Shown here piece after piece: positions 7,217-16,781 of a DNA stretch of 34,169 nt (positions within the stretch are counted from its first letter, which is position 1; the number at the start of each line of letters is the position of its first letter). The position numbers were made by a program, and so were the translations under genes. The notes beneath the pieces are model-generated. The model did no database searches and had not been told where the DNA came from. It worked only from the letters and a program-made list of their open reading frames with translations. Origin of the DNA: an uncultured Actinomycetes bacterium (GTDB lineage: Bacteria; Actinomycetota; Actinomycetes; Nanopelagicales; Nanopelagicaceae); assembly GCA_903863015.1 (NCBI GenBank), contig CAIPAI010000051.1, positions 1 through 34,169 of the forward strand. The letters run 5' to 3'.

Positions 7217-9478
7217 GTGAGGGAAGATTTGCTGGTCGGTTTGAACCCGGCGCAACGTGATGCGGTGACGCATACAGGCTCGCCCCTGCTCATCGTCGCC
7301 GGCGCTGGCTCCGGCAAGACGAGGGTGCTCACCAGGCGAATCTCTTACTTACTGGCAACCGGCGCGGCCGAACCCCATGAGATTTTGGCCATCACCTTCA
7401 CCAACAAAGCAGCGGGCGAGATGCGCGAACGCGTGGTGGAGCTCGTCAATGAGCTCTCGCCTTCTCACTCCCTACGCAACGCCCGCTCTATCTGGGTCTC
7501 CACCTTCCACTCTGCCTGCGTACGCATTCTTCGGGGAGATGCGGCTGCCGCGGGTTTCTCGTCTTCGTTTTCTATTTATGACCAATCCGATAGTCAGAAG
7601 TTGATGTCGCTGGTGTGCAAGGACTTGGATCTAGACCCCAAGCGCTATCCACCTCGACAATTCTCCAACTTGGTGAGTGCGGCCAAGAATGAATTGATCG
7701 ATCCGGAGGAGTACGCACGCAGGGCCACAAATCACATTGAAAGCATGTGCGCTGATGCCTACAAGCGCTACCAAGCGCGTCTTGAAGGCGCCAACGCGAT
7801 GGATTTCGACGACCTTATTTCAAATACGGTACGCCTTTTACAAACCAATCCACTAGTTCGCGATCGATACCGACATCGCTTTAAGCACGTGCTAGTCGAT
7901 GAGTACCAAGACACTAATCACGCCCAATACGAATTGGTCCGCCAACTGGTTGGTAGCGAGAGTGATGCCATTCCTCCTGCAGAGCTTTGCGTGGTCGGAG
8001 ATGCCGACCAATCGATCTATGCTTTTCGCGGTGCCACGATCCGAAATATTTTGCAGTTTGAAGAGGATTATCCGCGAGCGCGCACCGTACTTCTCGAACA
8101 GAACTACCGTTCTACACAAAATATTCTGTCGGCAGCTAACTCTGTTATTTCTAAGAACCGCGAGCGCAAACCAAAGAACCTCTGGTCCGAAAGTGGCGCG
8201 GGCTCAGCGATTGTTGGATTTGTTGGCGAGAATGAACACGACGAAGCCTCTTTCGTAGCCAAAGAAATATCAGAAATGTGCCGTGGCTCGGTGAAGCCAA
8301 GCGACATAGCGCTCTTCTATCGCACGAACGCGCAATCTCGTGTCTTTGAAGAAATCTTTATGCGAACTGGAATCGCCTACAAGGTTGTCGGCGGCGTGCG
8401 CTTCTATGAACGTAAGGAAGTAAAGGATCTTCTGGCATATCTGCGGGTAGTGAATAACCCCAACGATGAAGTCTCGCTACGCCGCATTATTAATACACCC
8501 AAACGTGGACTTGGTGATCGCGCCTTGGCAAGCATCGATGCCCTTGCACAAATGGAGCAGACTTCGTTTTGGCGGGCACTCTGTCGCGCGAGTAATGCAC
8601 CAGGTCTGCCGGCTCGCGCGGTATCAACGATCGACACATTCACTTCCATGATTCACGCTCTGCGCACACTTGTGGAGAGCGGACTGACTGCTGGAGCAGT
8701 TGCGCAAGCCGTCCTTGAGCAATCGGGGCTCATCCAAGAATTAGCGGCCAGTAGCGATCCGCAGGATGAAATGCGTATCGAGAACTTGGAAGAACTTGTA
8801 GCGGTAGCCCACGAGTTCGATGCCAACTTCGAAGCTGATGCGGATCCAGATGTTGATCGACCCACCTTGCTAGCTTTCCTCGAGCAAGTCTCATTGGTCG
8901 CTGATGCGGATGAAATTCCAGATAACGAAGATGGCGTCATTACTTTGATGACGCTGCACACGGCTAAAGGTTTGGAATTTCCGGTCGTCTTCCTCACTGG
9001 TATGGAAGAAGGAATCTTCCCGCACTCGCGCTCTCTGATGGAACCCGGTGAAATTGAAGAAGAACGTCGCCTGGCATACGTCGGGTTAACGCGCGCTCGT
9101 GAACATCTCTATCTTTCGCGCGCATCGGCTCGTTCCACGTGGGGCTCTCCTAATTACAACCCGCCGTCTCGATTCCTTGAGGAGATTCCTGAGGAGCTGA
9201 TTGAGTGGCGCCAAGTGGCATCCGCATTCTCACCGACTCGCTCCTCGCCGAATCGGCTCGCTGGTCGTGATACTCCGCCACCGCTTCCCACGGGTAAGCG
9301 CACCGTTACTGTCGTGGACCTCGCTGCCGGTGATCGGGTCAATCACGACACCTTTGGGCTCGGTCGGGTGGTCTCGATGGCGGGGGCAGGGGAGAAGGCT
9401 GAGGCCACTATTGATTTCGGTTCATTTGGGACAAAGCGCCTGCTTTTGCGCTATGCCCCTGTGGAAAAGCTCTCATAA
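7217..9478 (+). CDS. pcrA: ATP-dependent DNA helicase PcrA/UvrD (superfamily 1)
   Basis: 753-residue 3'-5' SF1A helicase acting in DNA repair and clearance of proteins from DNA. Visible motifs: Q-motif region LNPAQRDAV (9-17), Walker A GAGSGKT (29-35), motif II VDEYQDTNH with D228-E229, motif III VVGDADQSIYAFRGA, motif IV LEQNYRS, and motifs V/VI LHTAKGLEFPVVFLTGMEEG and RRLAYVGLTRA. The C-terminal 50 residues (DRVNHDTFGLGRVV...) match the Tudor-like tail that in PcrA contacts RNA polymerase. Length is normal for actinobacterial PcrA. The GTG 7217 start matches the conserved N-terminus and the leaderless-type -10. A 98-bp gap separates it from the M23 gene. Confidence 0.95.
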   Translation: MREDLLVGLNPAQRDAVTHTGSPLLIVAGAGSGKTRVLTRRISYLLATGAAEPHEILAITFTNKAAGEMRERVVELVNELSPSHSLRNARSIWVSTFHSACVRILRGDAAAAGFSSSFSIYDQSDSQKLMSLVCKDLDLDPKRYPPRQFSNLVSAAKNELIDPEEYARRATNHIESMCADAYKRYQARLEGANAMDFDDLISNTVRLLQTNPLVRDRYRHRFKHVLVDEYQDTNHAQYELVRQLVGSESDAIPPAELCVVGDADQSIYAFRGATIRNILQFEEDYPRARTVLLEQNYRSTQNILSAANSVISKNRERKPKNLWSESGAGSAIVGFVGENEHDEASFVAKEISEMCRGSVKPSDIALFYRTNAQSRVFEEIFMRTGIAYKVVGGVRFYERKEVKDLLAYLRVVNNPNDEVSLRRIINTPKRGLGDRALASIDALAQMEQTSFWRALCRASNAPGLPARAVSTIDTFTSMIHALRTLVESGLTAGAVAQAVLEQSGLIQELAASSDPQDEMRIENLEELVAVAHEFDANFEADADPDVDRPTLLAFLEQVSLVADADEIPDNEDGVITLMTLHTAKGLEFPVVFLTGMEEGIFPHSRSLMEPGEIEEERRLAYVGLTRAREHLYLSRASARSTWGSPNYNPPSRFLEEIPEELIEWRQVASAFSPTRSSPNRLAGRDTPPPLPTGKRTVTVVDLAAGDRVNHDTFGLGRVVSMAGAGEKAEATIDFGSFGTKRLLLRYAPVEKLS

Positions 9479-9576
9479 TCGCTGGCGGGCTGGACTCCTA
9501 GCCCCCCTCTTTGGCAGGGTGGCGGGGTAGGTCTTCGATCGTCCGCGCCGTAAGGCTCGATCCCGCAGGGGGTGAC

Positions 9577-10293
9577 ATGTCGCCGAAACTAAGAGCTCCG
9601 CAAAGTAAATTCTCGATTCGCACAGTAAGCCGCAAGGTGATCGCCCTCGGTGTTGCGCTCCCGGTGGCCGCGCTCCTTGTCATCTCCTCCACATCAACTC
9701 CGGGAACCTCCGTGGCGTTGGATCTCACTCCGACGGCAACTTCGGCTATCTCAAAGTCGCTGGTGGCTCACCCCGTCACTGGTGCTATTCCTTTCACCGG
9801 AGATCTCAAGGCTAAGAAGCGCCTGGCTAAAATTGCGGCCGCGAAAGCGAAGAAGATCGCGACTGCCCGCGAGCGCGCACGTCTTGCCAAAATTTCGCGT
9901 AACTTCACCCGTCCAGTAGTGAATTACCGCCTCTCGGCTTCATTCGGTTCCAAATCTCGCTTATGGGCGCATCGCCATACGGGGCAAGATTTTGCAGCTG
10001 CGTACGGCGCACCGGTTCGCGCCGCCGAAAGTGGCGTAGTGGTTTTTGCTGGATGGGACGGTCCATATGGCCGCAAAATCGCTATCCGCCATCCCAATGG
10101 CGTGCAGACTTGGTACGGCCACCTTTCGCGGATCAGCGTCAAGGTGGGACAGAACGTTAAGGTAGGCAAGCGAATTGGTTCAGTAGGTGCCTCTGGCAAT
10201 GTCACCGGAACGCACCTGCACTTCGAGGTTCGCAAGTATGGTGTGCCAGTAAATCCAGTGAAGTGGTTACGATCGATGGGAATTTGGGTCTGA
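9577..10293 (+). CDS. Membrane-anchored or secreted M23 (LytM-type) endopeptidase
   Basis: 238 residues from ATG 9577. A basic N-terminus is followed by a hydrophobic segment (about 21-37), an uncleaved anchor or signal peptide. A Lys/Ala-rich helical region (78-105) leads to an M23 domain with zinc ligands H134 and D138 (HxxxD in HTGQDF) and H215 in HLHFE. Such enzymes cut peptide cross-links in peptidoglycan or act as degenerate regulators; here the ligand set looks intact. A longer reading from TTG 9511 is possible but adds an unlikely charged extension. ATG 9577 has a G-rich AGGGGG 4 nt upstream. The next gene starts 1 nt after its stop codon. Confidence 0.85.
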   Translation: MSPKLRAPQSKFSIRTVSRKVIALGVALPVAALLVISSTSTPGTSVALDLTPTATSAISKSLVAHPVTGAIPFTGDLKAKKRLAKIAAAKAKKIATARERARLAKISRNFTRPVVNYRLSASFGSKSRLWAHRHTGQDFAAAYGAPVRAAESGVVVFAGWDGPYGRKIAIRHPNGVQTWYGHLSRISVKVGQNVKVGKRIGSVGASGNVTGTHLHFEVRKYGVPVNPVKWLRSMGIWV

Positions 10294-10294
10294 T

Positions 10295-10681
10295 ATGCGT
10301 CGTGTTGTAGTAGCAAAGCCAGGACTTGACGGCCACGATCGTGGAGCAAAAGTTGTCGCACGCGCTTTACGCGATGCTGGCATCGAAGTGATCTACACCG
10401 GTCTTCACCAAACTCCTGAACAAATTGTTGAGACTGCAATTCAAGAAGATGCTGACGCAATCGGACTCTCGATTCTCTCCGGTGCCCACCTCACCCTTTT
10501 CGAGCGTTTGATGACCCTCTTGAAAGAGCGGGATGCCGCCGACATTTTGGTCTTCGGTGGCGGAATCATTCCGGATGCCGATATCCCGCTCCTCAAGGAG
10601 ATGGGCGTTTCTGCCGTCTTTACGCCTGGAACCACCATGGACACCATCGTCGAGTGGGTTACTTCACACGTCCCAGCCTGA
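10295..10681 (+). CDS. Methylmalonyl-CoA mutase B12-binding subunit (split-type small subunit)
   Basis: The 128-residue stand-alone cobalamin-binding domain has the base-off/His-on signature D12-x-H14-x-x-G17 (LDGHDRGAK), SILSGAH and the FGGGIIP loop. It should pair with a separate catalytic subunit, and a matching one lies at 23720-25357, 13 kb away. In the complex it supports conversion of (R)-methylmalonyl-CoA to succinyl-CoA. Position is suggestive: it lies 80 bp upstream of sucC, whose enzyme uses succinyl-CoA. It starts 1 nt after the M23 gene (TGATATG), so it is probably transcribed with it. Small subunits of isobutyryl-CoA mutase look alike; the catalytic partner argues for methylmalonyl-CoA. 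Confidence 0.88.
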   Translation: MRRVVVAKPGLDGHDRGAKVVARALRDAGIEVIYTGLHQTPEQIVETAIQEDADAIGLSILSGAHLTLFERLMTLLKERDAADILVFGGGIIPDADIPLLKEMGVSAVFTPGTTMDTIVEWVTSHVPA

Positions 10682-10750
10682 CGATCGCTGGTTCCACGCC
10701 ATACAAGGTCGCATAATTACCCCAGGTTTTCTTTTCTAAGAGGAGCTTCC

Positions 10751-10757
10751 GAAGGAG
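10751..10757 (+). promoter_or_regulatory. Shine-Dalgarno GAAGGAG before sucC
   Basis: A strong GAAGGAG lies 4 nt before GTG 10762 and fixes that start. It contrasts with the many genes here that lack a ribosome-binding site. Confidence 0.7.
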
Positions 10758-10761
10758 CATC

Positions 10762-11934
10762 GTGGATCTATACGAATATCAAGCGCGGGATCTCTTTGAA
10801 AGTCACGGTGTTCCAGTACTCAAGGGCAGTGTCGCTACCACGGTAGCCGAGGCCGTATCGGCCGCCGAAGAGATCGGTGGCGTTGTTGTTGTTAAGGCTC
10901 AAGTAAAAGTAGGCGGGCGCGGTAAGGCCGGCGGAGTGAAGGTCGCTAAGACCATCGACGAAGTTCGCGAGCACGCCACCAATATTCTTGGAATGGATAT
11001 CAAAGGTCACACCGTTAACCGCGTGATGATCGCGCAAGGCGCCTCCATTGTCGAGGAGTATTACGTTTCAATTCTCGTTGATCGTGCGCAACGTCAATAC
11101 CTAGTTATGGCATCTACTGCCGGTGGCGTTGAGATCGAACAAGTTGCACACGAGACTCCAGAGTTGCTCGCAATGGTGGGCATCGATCCACTTAAGGGAA
11201 TTGATCGCGCTCTTGCACTTTCAATCGTGCAACAAGCAAAGTTCCCATCCGACATTGAAGGTCAGGTTGCCGATGTCTTGGTAACCCTTTGGAAGGTTTT
11301 CCAATCAGAAGATGCCACCTTGGTCGAAGTGAACCCGCTCGTGAAAACTTCAGATGGTCGCATCATCGCCCTCGATGGAAAAGTTTCACTAGATGAGAAC
11401 GCTGACTTCCGTCACCCAGCTCACGAAGCACTTATCGATGAGAGCGCTACGGATCCTCTTGAAGTCGCTGCTAAGGCGAAGAACTTGAATTACGTAAAGC
11501 TCGATGGTGAAGTTGGAATCATCGGCAACGGTGCAGGTCTTGTAATGAGCACGCTCGATGTTGTGGCCTACGCCGGTGAGAACTTTGGTGGAGTGCGGCC
11601 AGCAAACTTCCTTGATATTGGTGGCGGTGCCTCTGCTCAAGTAATGGCCGACGGATTGTCGATCATCCTCTCTGACCCAGCGGTCAAGAGTGTTTTTGTT
11701 AACGTCTTTGGCGGCATTACTGCGTGTGATGCCGTTGCGAACGGCATTGTGCAGGCGCTTTCGATGCTGGGAGATAAGGCAACAAAGCCTCTTGTTGTTC
11801 GACTAGATGGCAACAATGTTCTTGAAGGACGCAGAATTTTGAATGAAGCAAACCATCCGCTCGTAGAGCAGTTAGACACTATGGATGGCGCCGCTGCACG
11901 TGCCGCCGAACTCGCAGGAAAGGCTGGAAAGTAA
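10762..11934 (+). CDS. sucC: Succinyl-CoA synthetase beta subunit
   Basis: 390 residues, normal length. An ATP-grasp domain occupies the N-terminal half (opening [19 protein letters not shown]; Lys/Gly-rich [17 protein letters not shown]) and a CoA-ligase-type flavodoxin fold the C-terminal half ([32 protein letters not shown]). Together with SucD it interconverts succinyl-CoA and succinate with substrate-level phosphorylation in the TCA cycle. GTG start with a strong Shine-Dalgarno. sucD begins 1 nt after its stop. The preceding mutase subunit supplies succinyl-CoA from propionate, giving a coherent local pathway. Confidence 0.97.
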   Translation: MDLYEYQARDLFESHGVPVLKGSVATTVAEAVSAAEEIGGVVVVKAQVKVGGRGKAGGVKVAKTIDEVREHATNILGMDIKGHTVNRVMIAQGASIVEEYYVSILVDRAQRQYLVMASTAGGVEIEQVAHETPELLAMVGIDPLKGIDRALALSIVQQAKFPSDIEGQVADVLVTLWKVFQSEDATLVEVNPLVKTSDGRIIALDGKVSLDENADFRHPAHEALIDESATDPLEVAAKAKNLNYVKLDGEVGIIGNGAGLVMSTLDVVAYAGENFGGVRPANFLDIGGGASAQVMADGLSIILSDPAVKSVFVNVFGGITACDAVANGIVQALSMLGDKATKPLVVRLDGNNVLEGRRILNEANHPLVEQLDTMDGAAARAAELAGKAGK

Positions 11935-11935
11935 C

Positions 11936-12811
11936 ATGGCAATTTTCCTCGATGGCAATTCACGCATTCTCGTTCAAGGAATTACTGGTTCAGAAGGAAC
12001 AAAGCACACGAAGCGCATGCTCGCATCGGGTAGTCAGGTCGTTGCTGGCGTTACCCCTGGAAAAGGTGGGCAAACGGTAGAGATCGACGGCCACGCCATT
12101 CCAGTATTCAACTCAGTGCAAGAGGCGCGTGCCGCTACGCAAGCCAACGTCAGCGTTGTCTTTGTACCCCCTAAATTCACAAAAGGCGCCGTTATCGAAG
12201 CGGTCGACGGCAAGATCGAATTAGTCGTTGTTATTACTGAAGGCGTTCCGGTTCATGATTCAGCAGAATTCTTTGCCTACGCGCAAGCGAGTAAGCACAC
12301 GCGCCTTATCGGCCCGAACTGCCCTGGTTTGATCTCTCCAGGATTATCTAACGCCGGAATTATTCCAGCAGATATTACAAAGAAGGGACCAGTTGGTTTG
12401 GTCTCCAAATCTGGAACTCTGACTTACCAAATGATGTATGAACTTCGTGACCTTGGATTCTCGACCTGCATTGGCATTGGTGGAGACCCCATCATCGGCA
12501 CGACGCATATCGATGCGCTACGAGCATTCGAAGCAGATCCAGACACAAAGGTCATCGTGATGATTGGTGAGATCGGTGGCGACGCTGAAGAGCGAGCCGC
12601 TGCATTCATCAAGGAACATGTCACCAAGCCCGTTGTTGGATACGTTGCTGGCTTCACTGCTCCTGAGGGCAAGACCATGGGTCACGCAGGCGCGATTGTC
12701 TCTGGTTCATCGGGTACCGCCCAGGCCAAGAAAGAAGCTCTTGAGGCCGCCGGCGTACGAGTCGGCAAAACACCGAGTGAGACTGCTCGCCTTCTTCGCG
12801 AGATCCTGTAA
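11936..12811 (+). CDS. sucD: Succinyl-CoA synthetase alpha subunit
   Basis: 291 residues from ATG 11936 ([10 protein letters not shown]). The Rossmann CoA-binding domain ([17 protein letters not shown]) is followed by the ligase domain with the phosphorylated H250 in [12 protein letters not shown]. Partner of sucC, 1 nt upstream. A frame extension reaching back to 11885 lies inside sucC and is rejected because family members begin at the chosen Met. Confidence 0.97.
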   Translation: MAIFLDGNSRILVQGITGSEGTKHTKRMLASGSQVVAGVTPGKGGQTVEIDGHAIPVFNSVQEARAATQANVSVVFVPPKFTKGAVIEAVDGKIELVVVITEGVPVHDSAEFFAYAQASKHTRLIGPNCPGLISPGLSNAGIIPADITKKGPVGLVSKSGTLTYQMMYELRDLGFSTCIGIGGDPIIGTTHIDALRAFEADPDTKVIVMIGEIGGDAEERAAAFIKEHVTKPVVGYVAGFTAPEGKTMGHAGAIVSGSSGTAQAKKEALEAAGVRVGKTPSETARLLREIL

Positions 12812-12821
12812 CAGTTTGCGG

Positions 12822-13940
12822 GTGAGCGCTCACCGCAATCCCTACGGCCTAGCGGTTCAAGAGGCTTTGCGCGCCGTCACACTTACTCTCGTCCCTATTC
12901 TCCTCATCTCCATTGTTGCCTGGTCGTTTGCCGGAAGTAGAAATGGTCAGCTCGGGGATGCGGTTCATGGTGGAGCTTGGATTTGGTTAGCGGCCCACAA
13001 GGTGCTGCTCCACCTATCGCTTCCGCCCGGAGATATTGCTGGAACTCTCTGGTTCACGCCTCTTGGATTTCTCATTTTTCCCCTTGTTGTGCTGCGCGGC
13101 GCATGCAAGCGCATGATGAAAGAGAGTTCCAACTACCGCGGTGGGCTCACTTTGCTCTCCACTTCATACGGGGCTTTCCTCGGAATTGTTGCCTTACTTT
13201 CTGCGACGCACGCAGCTCGCCCCAACCCACTGAGTGCCTTCTTCGCCGGCTTGATTCTTACTCTCATAGCCGCGCTCACTCTGCAGGCGCCGCAACTTGC
13301 TAAAGCGCAAGGTGAGTTATCACGAGTCGTGAAGAGTTCACTCCTTAACGTTGCGGGATTGTTGGCAGCCTCGCTCTTACTCTTCCTCGTTTCAACTCTC
13401 ATGAATTTTGGCCAACTACTCAATCTCTATGCAGTGCTTCGTGCTGGGTTTATCGGCACCCTCTTGATTACTGCCGTGATGCTCTTAGCCGTACCTAACG
13501 CGGTAGCGATGACAATGGCATATGTGAGCGGTGCTGGCTTTGCGGTGGGTTCGGGTTCACTCTTCTCACCATTTTCGGTGCACTCCGCTGAAATTCCAGC
13601 GCTGCCGATACTTGCTGGATTACCAGCAGGCACAGGCACCTTCACCCACTTGCTTCCGGTACTTCTTATTTTCTGGAGCATCTTCACTGGCTATCGATCA
13701 GTAGAAGCGGAGTTATCAGTGAAGTACCGCTTGCGAGATGGCGCGCTTCATGGAGCGCTCTCGCTTCTTCTGTTGATTCTTATCAATGTGCTGGCAGGTG
13801 GCTCACTTCTCGGCGGCCGGCTTTCAGCCGTAGGCGCGTCTTATTGGCGTATTGCACTCTTCGGTGGGCCAATATTGATTCTTGGTGGGGCACTCGGCGC
13901 GCTTCTGGTTGGTCTACTTCATCGCTCTCATCGCGCTTAA
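12822..13940 (+). CDS. DUF6350-family polytopic membrane protein (PerM-like)
   Basis: About 372 residues with roughly nine hydrophobic helices, starting around LTLVPILLISIVAWSF. The sequence and its position between sucD and purN match the actinobacterial DUF6350 family, whose mycobacterial member PerM is linked to cell division and Mg limitation. That role is family knowledge, not shown here. The start is taken as GTG 12822, 10 nt after the sucD stop, because the first conserved residues (HRNPYGLAVQEALR) follow directly; TTG 12816 is an alternative. Its 3' end overlaps the convergent small membrane gene by 27 bp. Confidence 0.8.
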   Translation: MSAHRNPYGLAVQEALRAVTLTLVPILLISIVAWSFAGSRNGQLGDAVHGGAWIWLAAHKVLLHLSLPPGDIAGTLWFTPLGFLIFPLVVLRGACKRMMKESSNYRGGLTLLSTSYGAFLGIVALLSATHAARPNPLSAFFAGLILTLIAALTLQAPQLAKAQGELSRVVKSSLLNVAGLLAASLLLFLVSTLMNFGQLLNLYAVLRAGFIGTLLITAVMLLAVPNAVAMTMAYVSGAGFAVGSGSLFSPFSVHSAEIPALPILAGLPAGTGTFTHLLPVLLIFWSIFTGYRSVEAELSVKYRLRDGALHGALSLLLLILINVLAGGSLLGGRLSAVGASYWRIALFGGPILILGGALGALLVGLLHRSHRA

Positions 13941-14285
13941 TCGCGCTTCTAGATCTGCTTGAAATCCATCGGAGCAGGAACTGGTTGCAACATGGGTATT
14001 TGCACCTAGTTGGCACTCGGCGTAGCGATTGATCTCCGTGCTGAGCAAAAGAGTGCCGATCGTGGTGAGAAAGGCGACCACGATCATGATGATGCTAATA
14101 ATCATCGCAGGCGTAGAAAAACGAATTGATAGCACCAGAGCCGCGATTGCCACTGCCATCGCGAATGCTTGTCCCTGCCAGGAGGGCAATGTGAAGATCA
14201 TCAAGAAGATCGAAGCGATCGAAGCCAAAAGCGCAAAGCGCCCGCGAAGTACTCGCTTATCAATTTCATTGTTGGGTCGCTCCAT
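13914..14285 (-). CDS. Small membrane protein of unknown function
   Basis: 123 residues with three predicted hydrophobic segments (starting FALLASIASIFLMIF, AFAMAVAIAALVLS and AMIISIIMIVVAFL) and a short Cys-containing C-terminal tail with two Cys. I do not recognise the family. ATG 14285 is preferred over an upstream TTG (14294) because TAGCGT on this strand ends 8 nt before it. Divergent from purN; the 3' end overlaps DUF6350 by 27 bp. Coding on this strand is supported by the coherent membrane topology and by its own promoter-like element. Confidence 0.65.
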   Translation of the reverse strand: MERPNNEIDKRVLRGRFALLASIASIFLMIFTLPSWQGQAFAMAVAIAALVLSIRFSTPAMIISIIMIVVAFLTTIGTLLLSTEINRYAECQLGANTHVATSSCSDGFQADLEARLSAMRAMK

Positions 14286-14293
14286 AGGGGGCA

Positions 14294-14299
14294 ACGCTA
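14294..14299 (-). promoter_or_regulatory. Candidate -10 element TAGCGT for the small membrane gene
   Basis: TAGCGT on the minus strand ends 8 nt before ATG 14285. Five bp separate it from the plus-strand TAGGCT of purN, a back-to-back pair. Confidence 0.4.
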
Positions 14300-14304
14300 C
14301 CGAG

Positions 14305-14310
14305 TAGGCT
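14305..14310 (+). promoter_or_regulatory. Candidate -10 element TAGGCT for purN
   Basis: TAGGCT lies only 1 nt before ATG 14312 but 7 nt before the in-frame GTG 14318. This favours the GTG as a leaderless start. Confidence 0.45.
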
Positions 14311-14317
14311 CATGAGT

Positions 14318-14875
14318 GTGTTAACTGAACTACCTCGAATTGTGATTCTGGCTTCTGGTCAAGGCTCCTTGGCTGCTGCCCTCATGGAATCAGCGCAGCT
14401 TTTTGAGGTGGCGGCAGTGGTCTCCGATAAGGCAGATGCGCCGGTTCTGGCGCGGGCCGAATCGGCCGGAATTTGCGCGATCTCGCTCCCGCTGCAGGGC
14501 GATCGGCCAACCTGGGAGAGCGCTCTCGCCGATCAAGTAGCCTGCTTCGCTCCAGAATTAGTAGTTTCTGCCGGGTTTATGCGGATCCTCTCGCCACGTT
14601 TTCTTGGACAATTCCGCGTGATCAATTCACACCCTTCACTCTTACCGGACTTTCCAGGGGCACACGCAGTGCGCGATGCGCTCGCCTCGGGGGCAAGCCA
14701 GAGCGGGTGCACAGTTCACTGGGTCGACGAAGGAGTAGATACTGGTGAAGTGATCGCTCAACGGATCGTTGAAGTGATTCCGGGAGATACTGAGGCAACG
14801 CTGCACGAAAGAATCAAAGTTGTGGAGCGTGAACTTCTAGTATCAGTAGTAGAAGCTCTCGTGAAGGGAGAATGA
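14318..14875 (+). CDS. purN: Phosphoribosylglycinamide formyltransferase
   Basis: Transfers a formyl group from 10-formyl-THF to GAR in purine synthesis. Catalytic Asn, His and Asp are seen at N103 and H105 ([13 protein letters not shown]) and D141 (VDEGVDTG), matching the E. coli PurN triad order. Length is about 185 residues, slightly short but complete. ATG 14312 is an alternative start two codons upstream, but it lies 1 nt from the -10 and would be absent from a leaderless transcript. purH begins 1 nt after the stop, so this is a purNH operon. Confidence 0.93.
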   Translation: MLTELPRIVILASGQGSLAAALMESAQLFEVAAVVSDKADAPVLARAESAGICAISLPLQGDRPTWESALADQVACFAPELVVSAGFMRILSPRFLGQFRVINSHPSLLPDFPGAHAVRDALASGASQSGCTVHWVDEGVDTGEVIAQRIVEVIPGDTEATLHERIKVVERELLVSVVEALVKGE

Positions 14876-14876
14876 G

Positions 14877-16433
14877 GTGGGTTCATCTCGCAGAAAAGTC
14901 TCGCGCGCGCTATTGAGTGTGTACGACAAAGCTGGCTTGATTGATTTAGCGCGTGTATTAGAAGCGCACGGAGTAGAGATTGTTTCCACCGGTTCAACTG
15001 CGAAGCGAATTGCTGAAGCGGGTATTTCGGTAACACCAGTTGAAGATGTCACCGGGTTTCCAGAGTGCCTCGATGGACGAGTGAAGACGCTTCATCCAAA
15101 AATTCATGCTGGAATTCTGGCCAATCTTTCGCTTGAAAACCACGTTGAACAATTGCAGGCAATGGGTATCGCTCCCTTTGATCTTGTGGTGGTCAATCTC
15201 TATCCCTTCACGGAGACGGTAGCTTCGGGGGCATCATCCGCTGAATGTGTTGAGCAAATCGATATAGGCGGTCCCACGATGGTTCGTGCGGCCGCCAAAA
15301 ATCATGGTTCGGTGGCAGTAGTAGTTTCACCTTCTCAATACACCTGGCTATCCGAGAGCATCGCACTCGGCGGGACAACCCTGGAAGAGCGCCAGCACCT
15401 CGCGGCTAAAGCTTTCTCGCACACAGCTGATTACGACGTGGCCGTGGCATCTTGGCTTGGAACGGTGCTTGCGCCGGGCACTTCAGAATTTCCTGAATGG
15501 CTCGGGGCGACGTGGAATCTTCAAGCAAGCCTTCGTTACGGGGAGAATCCACATCAACATGCAGCGCTGTACGAGAGCGCCTCAAGTGGCGGTGGATTGG
15601 CAGGTGCAGAACAACTTCATGGCAAAGAGATGTCGTACAACAACTATGTCGACGCTGACGCAGCATGGCGTGCGGTGTGGGATCACACAGAACCCGCAAT
15701 TGCGATAATCAAACATACAAATCCGTGCGGTATCGCTTCTTCGAGTACGTTGCTGACTGCATACGAGGCCGCCCATGCATGCGATCCACTCTCTGCGTTC
15801 GGCGGAATCATCGCATCTAACCGGCTCTTCACTGCAGATGTTGCGATGGCTTGCCAAGATGTTTTCACGGAAGTGATCATCGCTCCGGAATTTGAAGAGC
15901 GGGCGCTTGCCATTCTCCGAGCCAAACCATCGGTTCGCATCTTGCAAGCCGCGCCCCCGCGCAGGGGCGGAGTAGACCTTCGGCCGATCTTGGGTGGCGC
16001 TCTCCTTCAGCATTCCGATAGTAATCAAGCAGAAGGTGATCTCAGTAGTAATTGGAAACTTGTTAGCGGCGCACCGGCCGATGAATCAACGTTTGCAGAT
16101 TTGGAATTTGCCTGGCGATGCCTGCGCTCGGTGAAAAGTAATGCCATCGCGCTTGCTCATCATCGCGCAACTGTAGGAATTGGTATGGGGCAAGTAAATC
16201 GAGTCGATTCGGCACGTTTGGCAATCGCGCGTGCGGGTGATCGAGCGCAGGGGAGTGTGGCGGCCAGTGATGCATTCTTTCCCTTCGCGGATGGATTAGA
16301 AATCTTGCTTTCTGGTGGAGTCCGAGCCGTTGTGCAACCCGGTGGCAGCATTAGGGATGAAGAAGTGATCGCGCTTGCGCAATCACGAGGGATCACTATG
16401 TACTTCACCGGGGCGCGTCACTTCACGCATTAG
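14877..16433 (+). CDS. purH: Bifunctional AICAR transformylase/IMP cyclohydrolase
   Basis: The 518-residue enzyme catalyses the last two steps of IMP synthesis. The N-terminal IMP cyclohydrolase (MGS-like) domain is about 1-190 ([49 protein letters not shown]). The C-terminal AICAR transformylase domain shows [43 protein letters not shown] and the [18 protein letters not shown] block, ending in RHFTH (RHFRH in many homologues). GTG start with GGGAG 6 nt upstream in the end of purN. Translationally linked to purN. Confidence 0.97.
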   Translation: MGSSRRKVSRALLSVYDKAGLIDLARVLEAHGVEIVSTGSTAKRIAEAGISVTPVEDVTGFPECLDGRVKTLHPKIHAGILANLSLENHVEQLQAMGIAPFDLVVVNLYPFTETVASGASSAECVEQIDIGGPTMVRAAAKNHGSVAVVVSPSQYTWLSESIALGGTTLEERQHLAAKAFSHTADYDVAVASWLGTVLAPGTSEFPEWLGATWNLQASLRYGENPHQHAALYESASSGGGLAGAEQLHGKEMSYNNYVDADAAWRAVWDHTEPAIAIIKHTNPCGIASSSTLLTAYEAAHACDPLSAFGGIIASNRLFTADVAMACQDVFTEVIIAPEFEERALAILRAKPSVRILQAAPPRRGGVDLRPILGGALLQHSDSNQAEGDLSSNWKLVSGAPADESTFADLEFAWRCLRSVKSNAIALAHHRATVGIGMGQVNRVDSARLAIARAGDRAQGSVAASDAFFPFADGLEILLSGGVRAVVQPGGSIRDEEVIALAQSRGITMYFTGARHFTH

Positions 16434-16453
16434 TGCTCTCTGGGCGGGCTAGG

Positions 16454-16459
16454 TAGGCT
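16454..16459 (+). promoter_or_regulatory. Candidate -10 element TAGGCT for the DUF3017 gene
   Basis: TAGGCT ends 7 nt before ATG 16467. No ribosome-binding site is visible. Confidence 0.5.
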
Positions 16460-16466
16460 TTCGAAT

Positions 16467-16736
16467 ATGGATGCCACCGGTAAGCAGAATGCTCGGTTGA
16501 CTCCGCGCGCACGCCTTATCGGTCTGGCCTTGAGTGGGCTGGCGCTGCTCTTCCTTGCCCTGGGCTTTCTACGCACAGGTGGCCTTATTTTGGCTCTCCT
16601 CTTGGCCTCGATGGCTTACTGGCGCTCCCGCCGAAAGATGGCCTGGTCACGCTCAAAGCGGGTAGATGTGGCCACACTCACGCTCTTAGCGGTCGGACTT
16701 GCGGCTTTGGCAGTCGCACTTCCGCACGGGAAGTAA
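16467..16736 (+). CDS. DUF3017-family small membrane protein
   Basis: 89 residues with three hydrophobic stretches (IGLALSGLALLFLALGF, GLILALLLASMAYW and a C-terminal LTLLAVGLAALAVAL) and a basic loop between the second and third. Small proteins of this type sit between purine/folate genes and mdh in many actinobacteria and are grouped as DUF3017; the function is unknown. ATG 16467 lies 7 nt after a TAGGCT -10. Confidence 0.75.
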   Translation: MDATGKQNARLTPRARLIGLALSGLALLFLALGFLRTGGLILALLLASMAYWRSRRKMAWSRSKRVDVATLTLLAVGLAALAVALPHGK

Positions 16737-16755
16737 TATCTTTACATCAAGATAT
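16736..16755. promoter_or_regulatory. Near-perfect 20-bp palindrome upstream of mdh, candidate operator
   Basis: The half-sites ATATCTT (16736-16742) and AAGATAT (16749-16755) are exact inverted repeats with a 6-nt centre. The innermost A and T of the centre also pair, leaving one mismatched pair plus the central two bases. It lies 27 bp before the mdh ATG, directly after the DUF3017 stop. The form suits a dimeric repressor (MarR- or TetR-like). The regulator is not identified. Confidence 0.5.
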
Positions 16756-16781
16756 CTTCTTAGAGCGCCCCAGGAGGGCAG

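Noticed and set aside
9479-9576. Possible c-di-AMP (ydaO) riboswitch before the M23 gene
   Set aside because: Cell-wall peptidase genes of actinobacteria often have one, but this gap is only 98 bp and I find no conserved ydaO core or pseudoknot elements.
10682-10761. Promoter before sucC (CATAAT near 10712)
   Set aside because: The hexamer is plausible, but no -35 lies at usual spacing and the gap could simply be within one transcript; not strong enough to list.
12564-12821. N-terminal extension of the DUF6350 gene into sucD
   Set aside because: The extra 86 codons read sucD in another frame, are Arg/Ser-rich and precede the conserved family start; GTG 12822 fits better.
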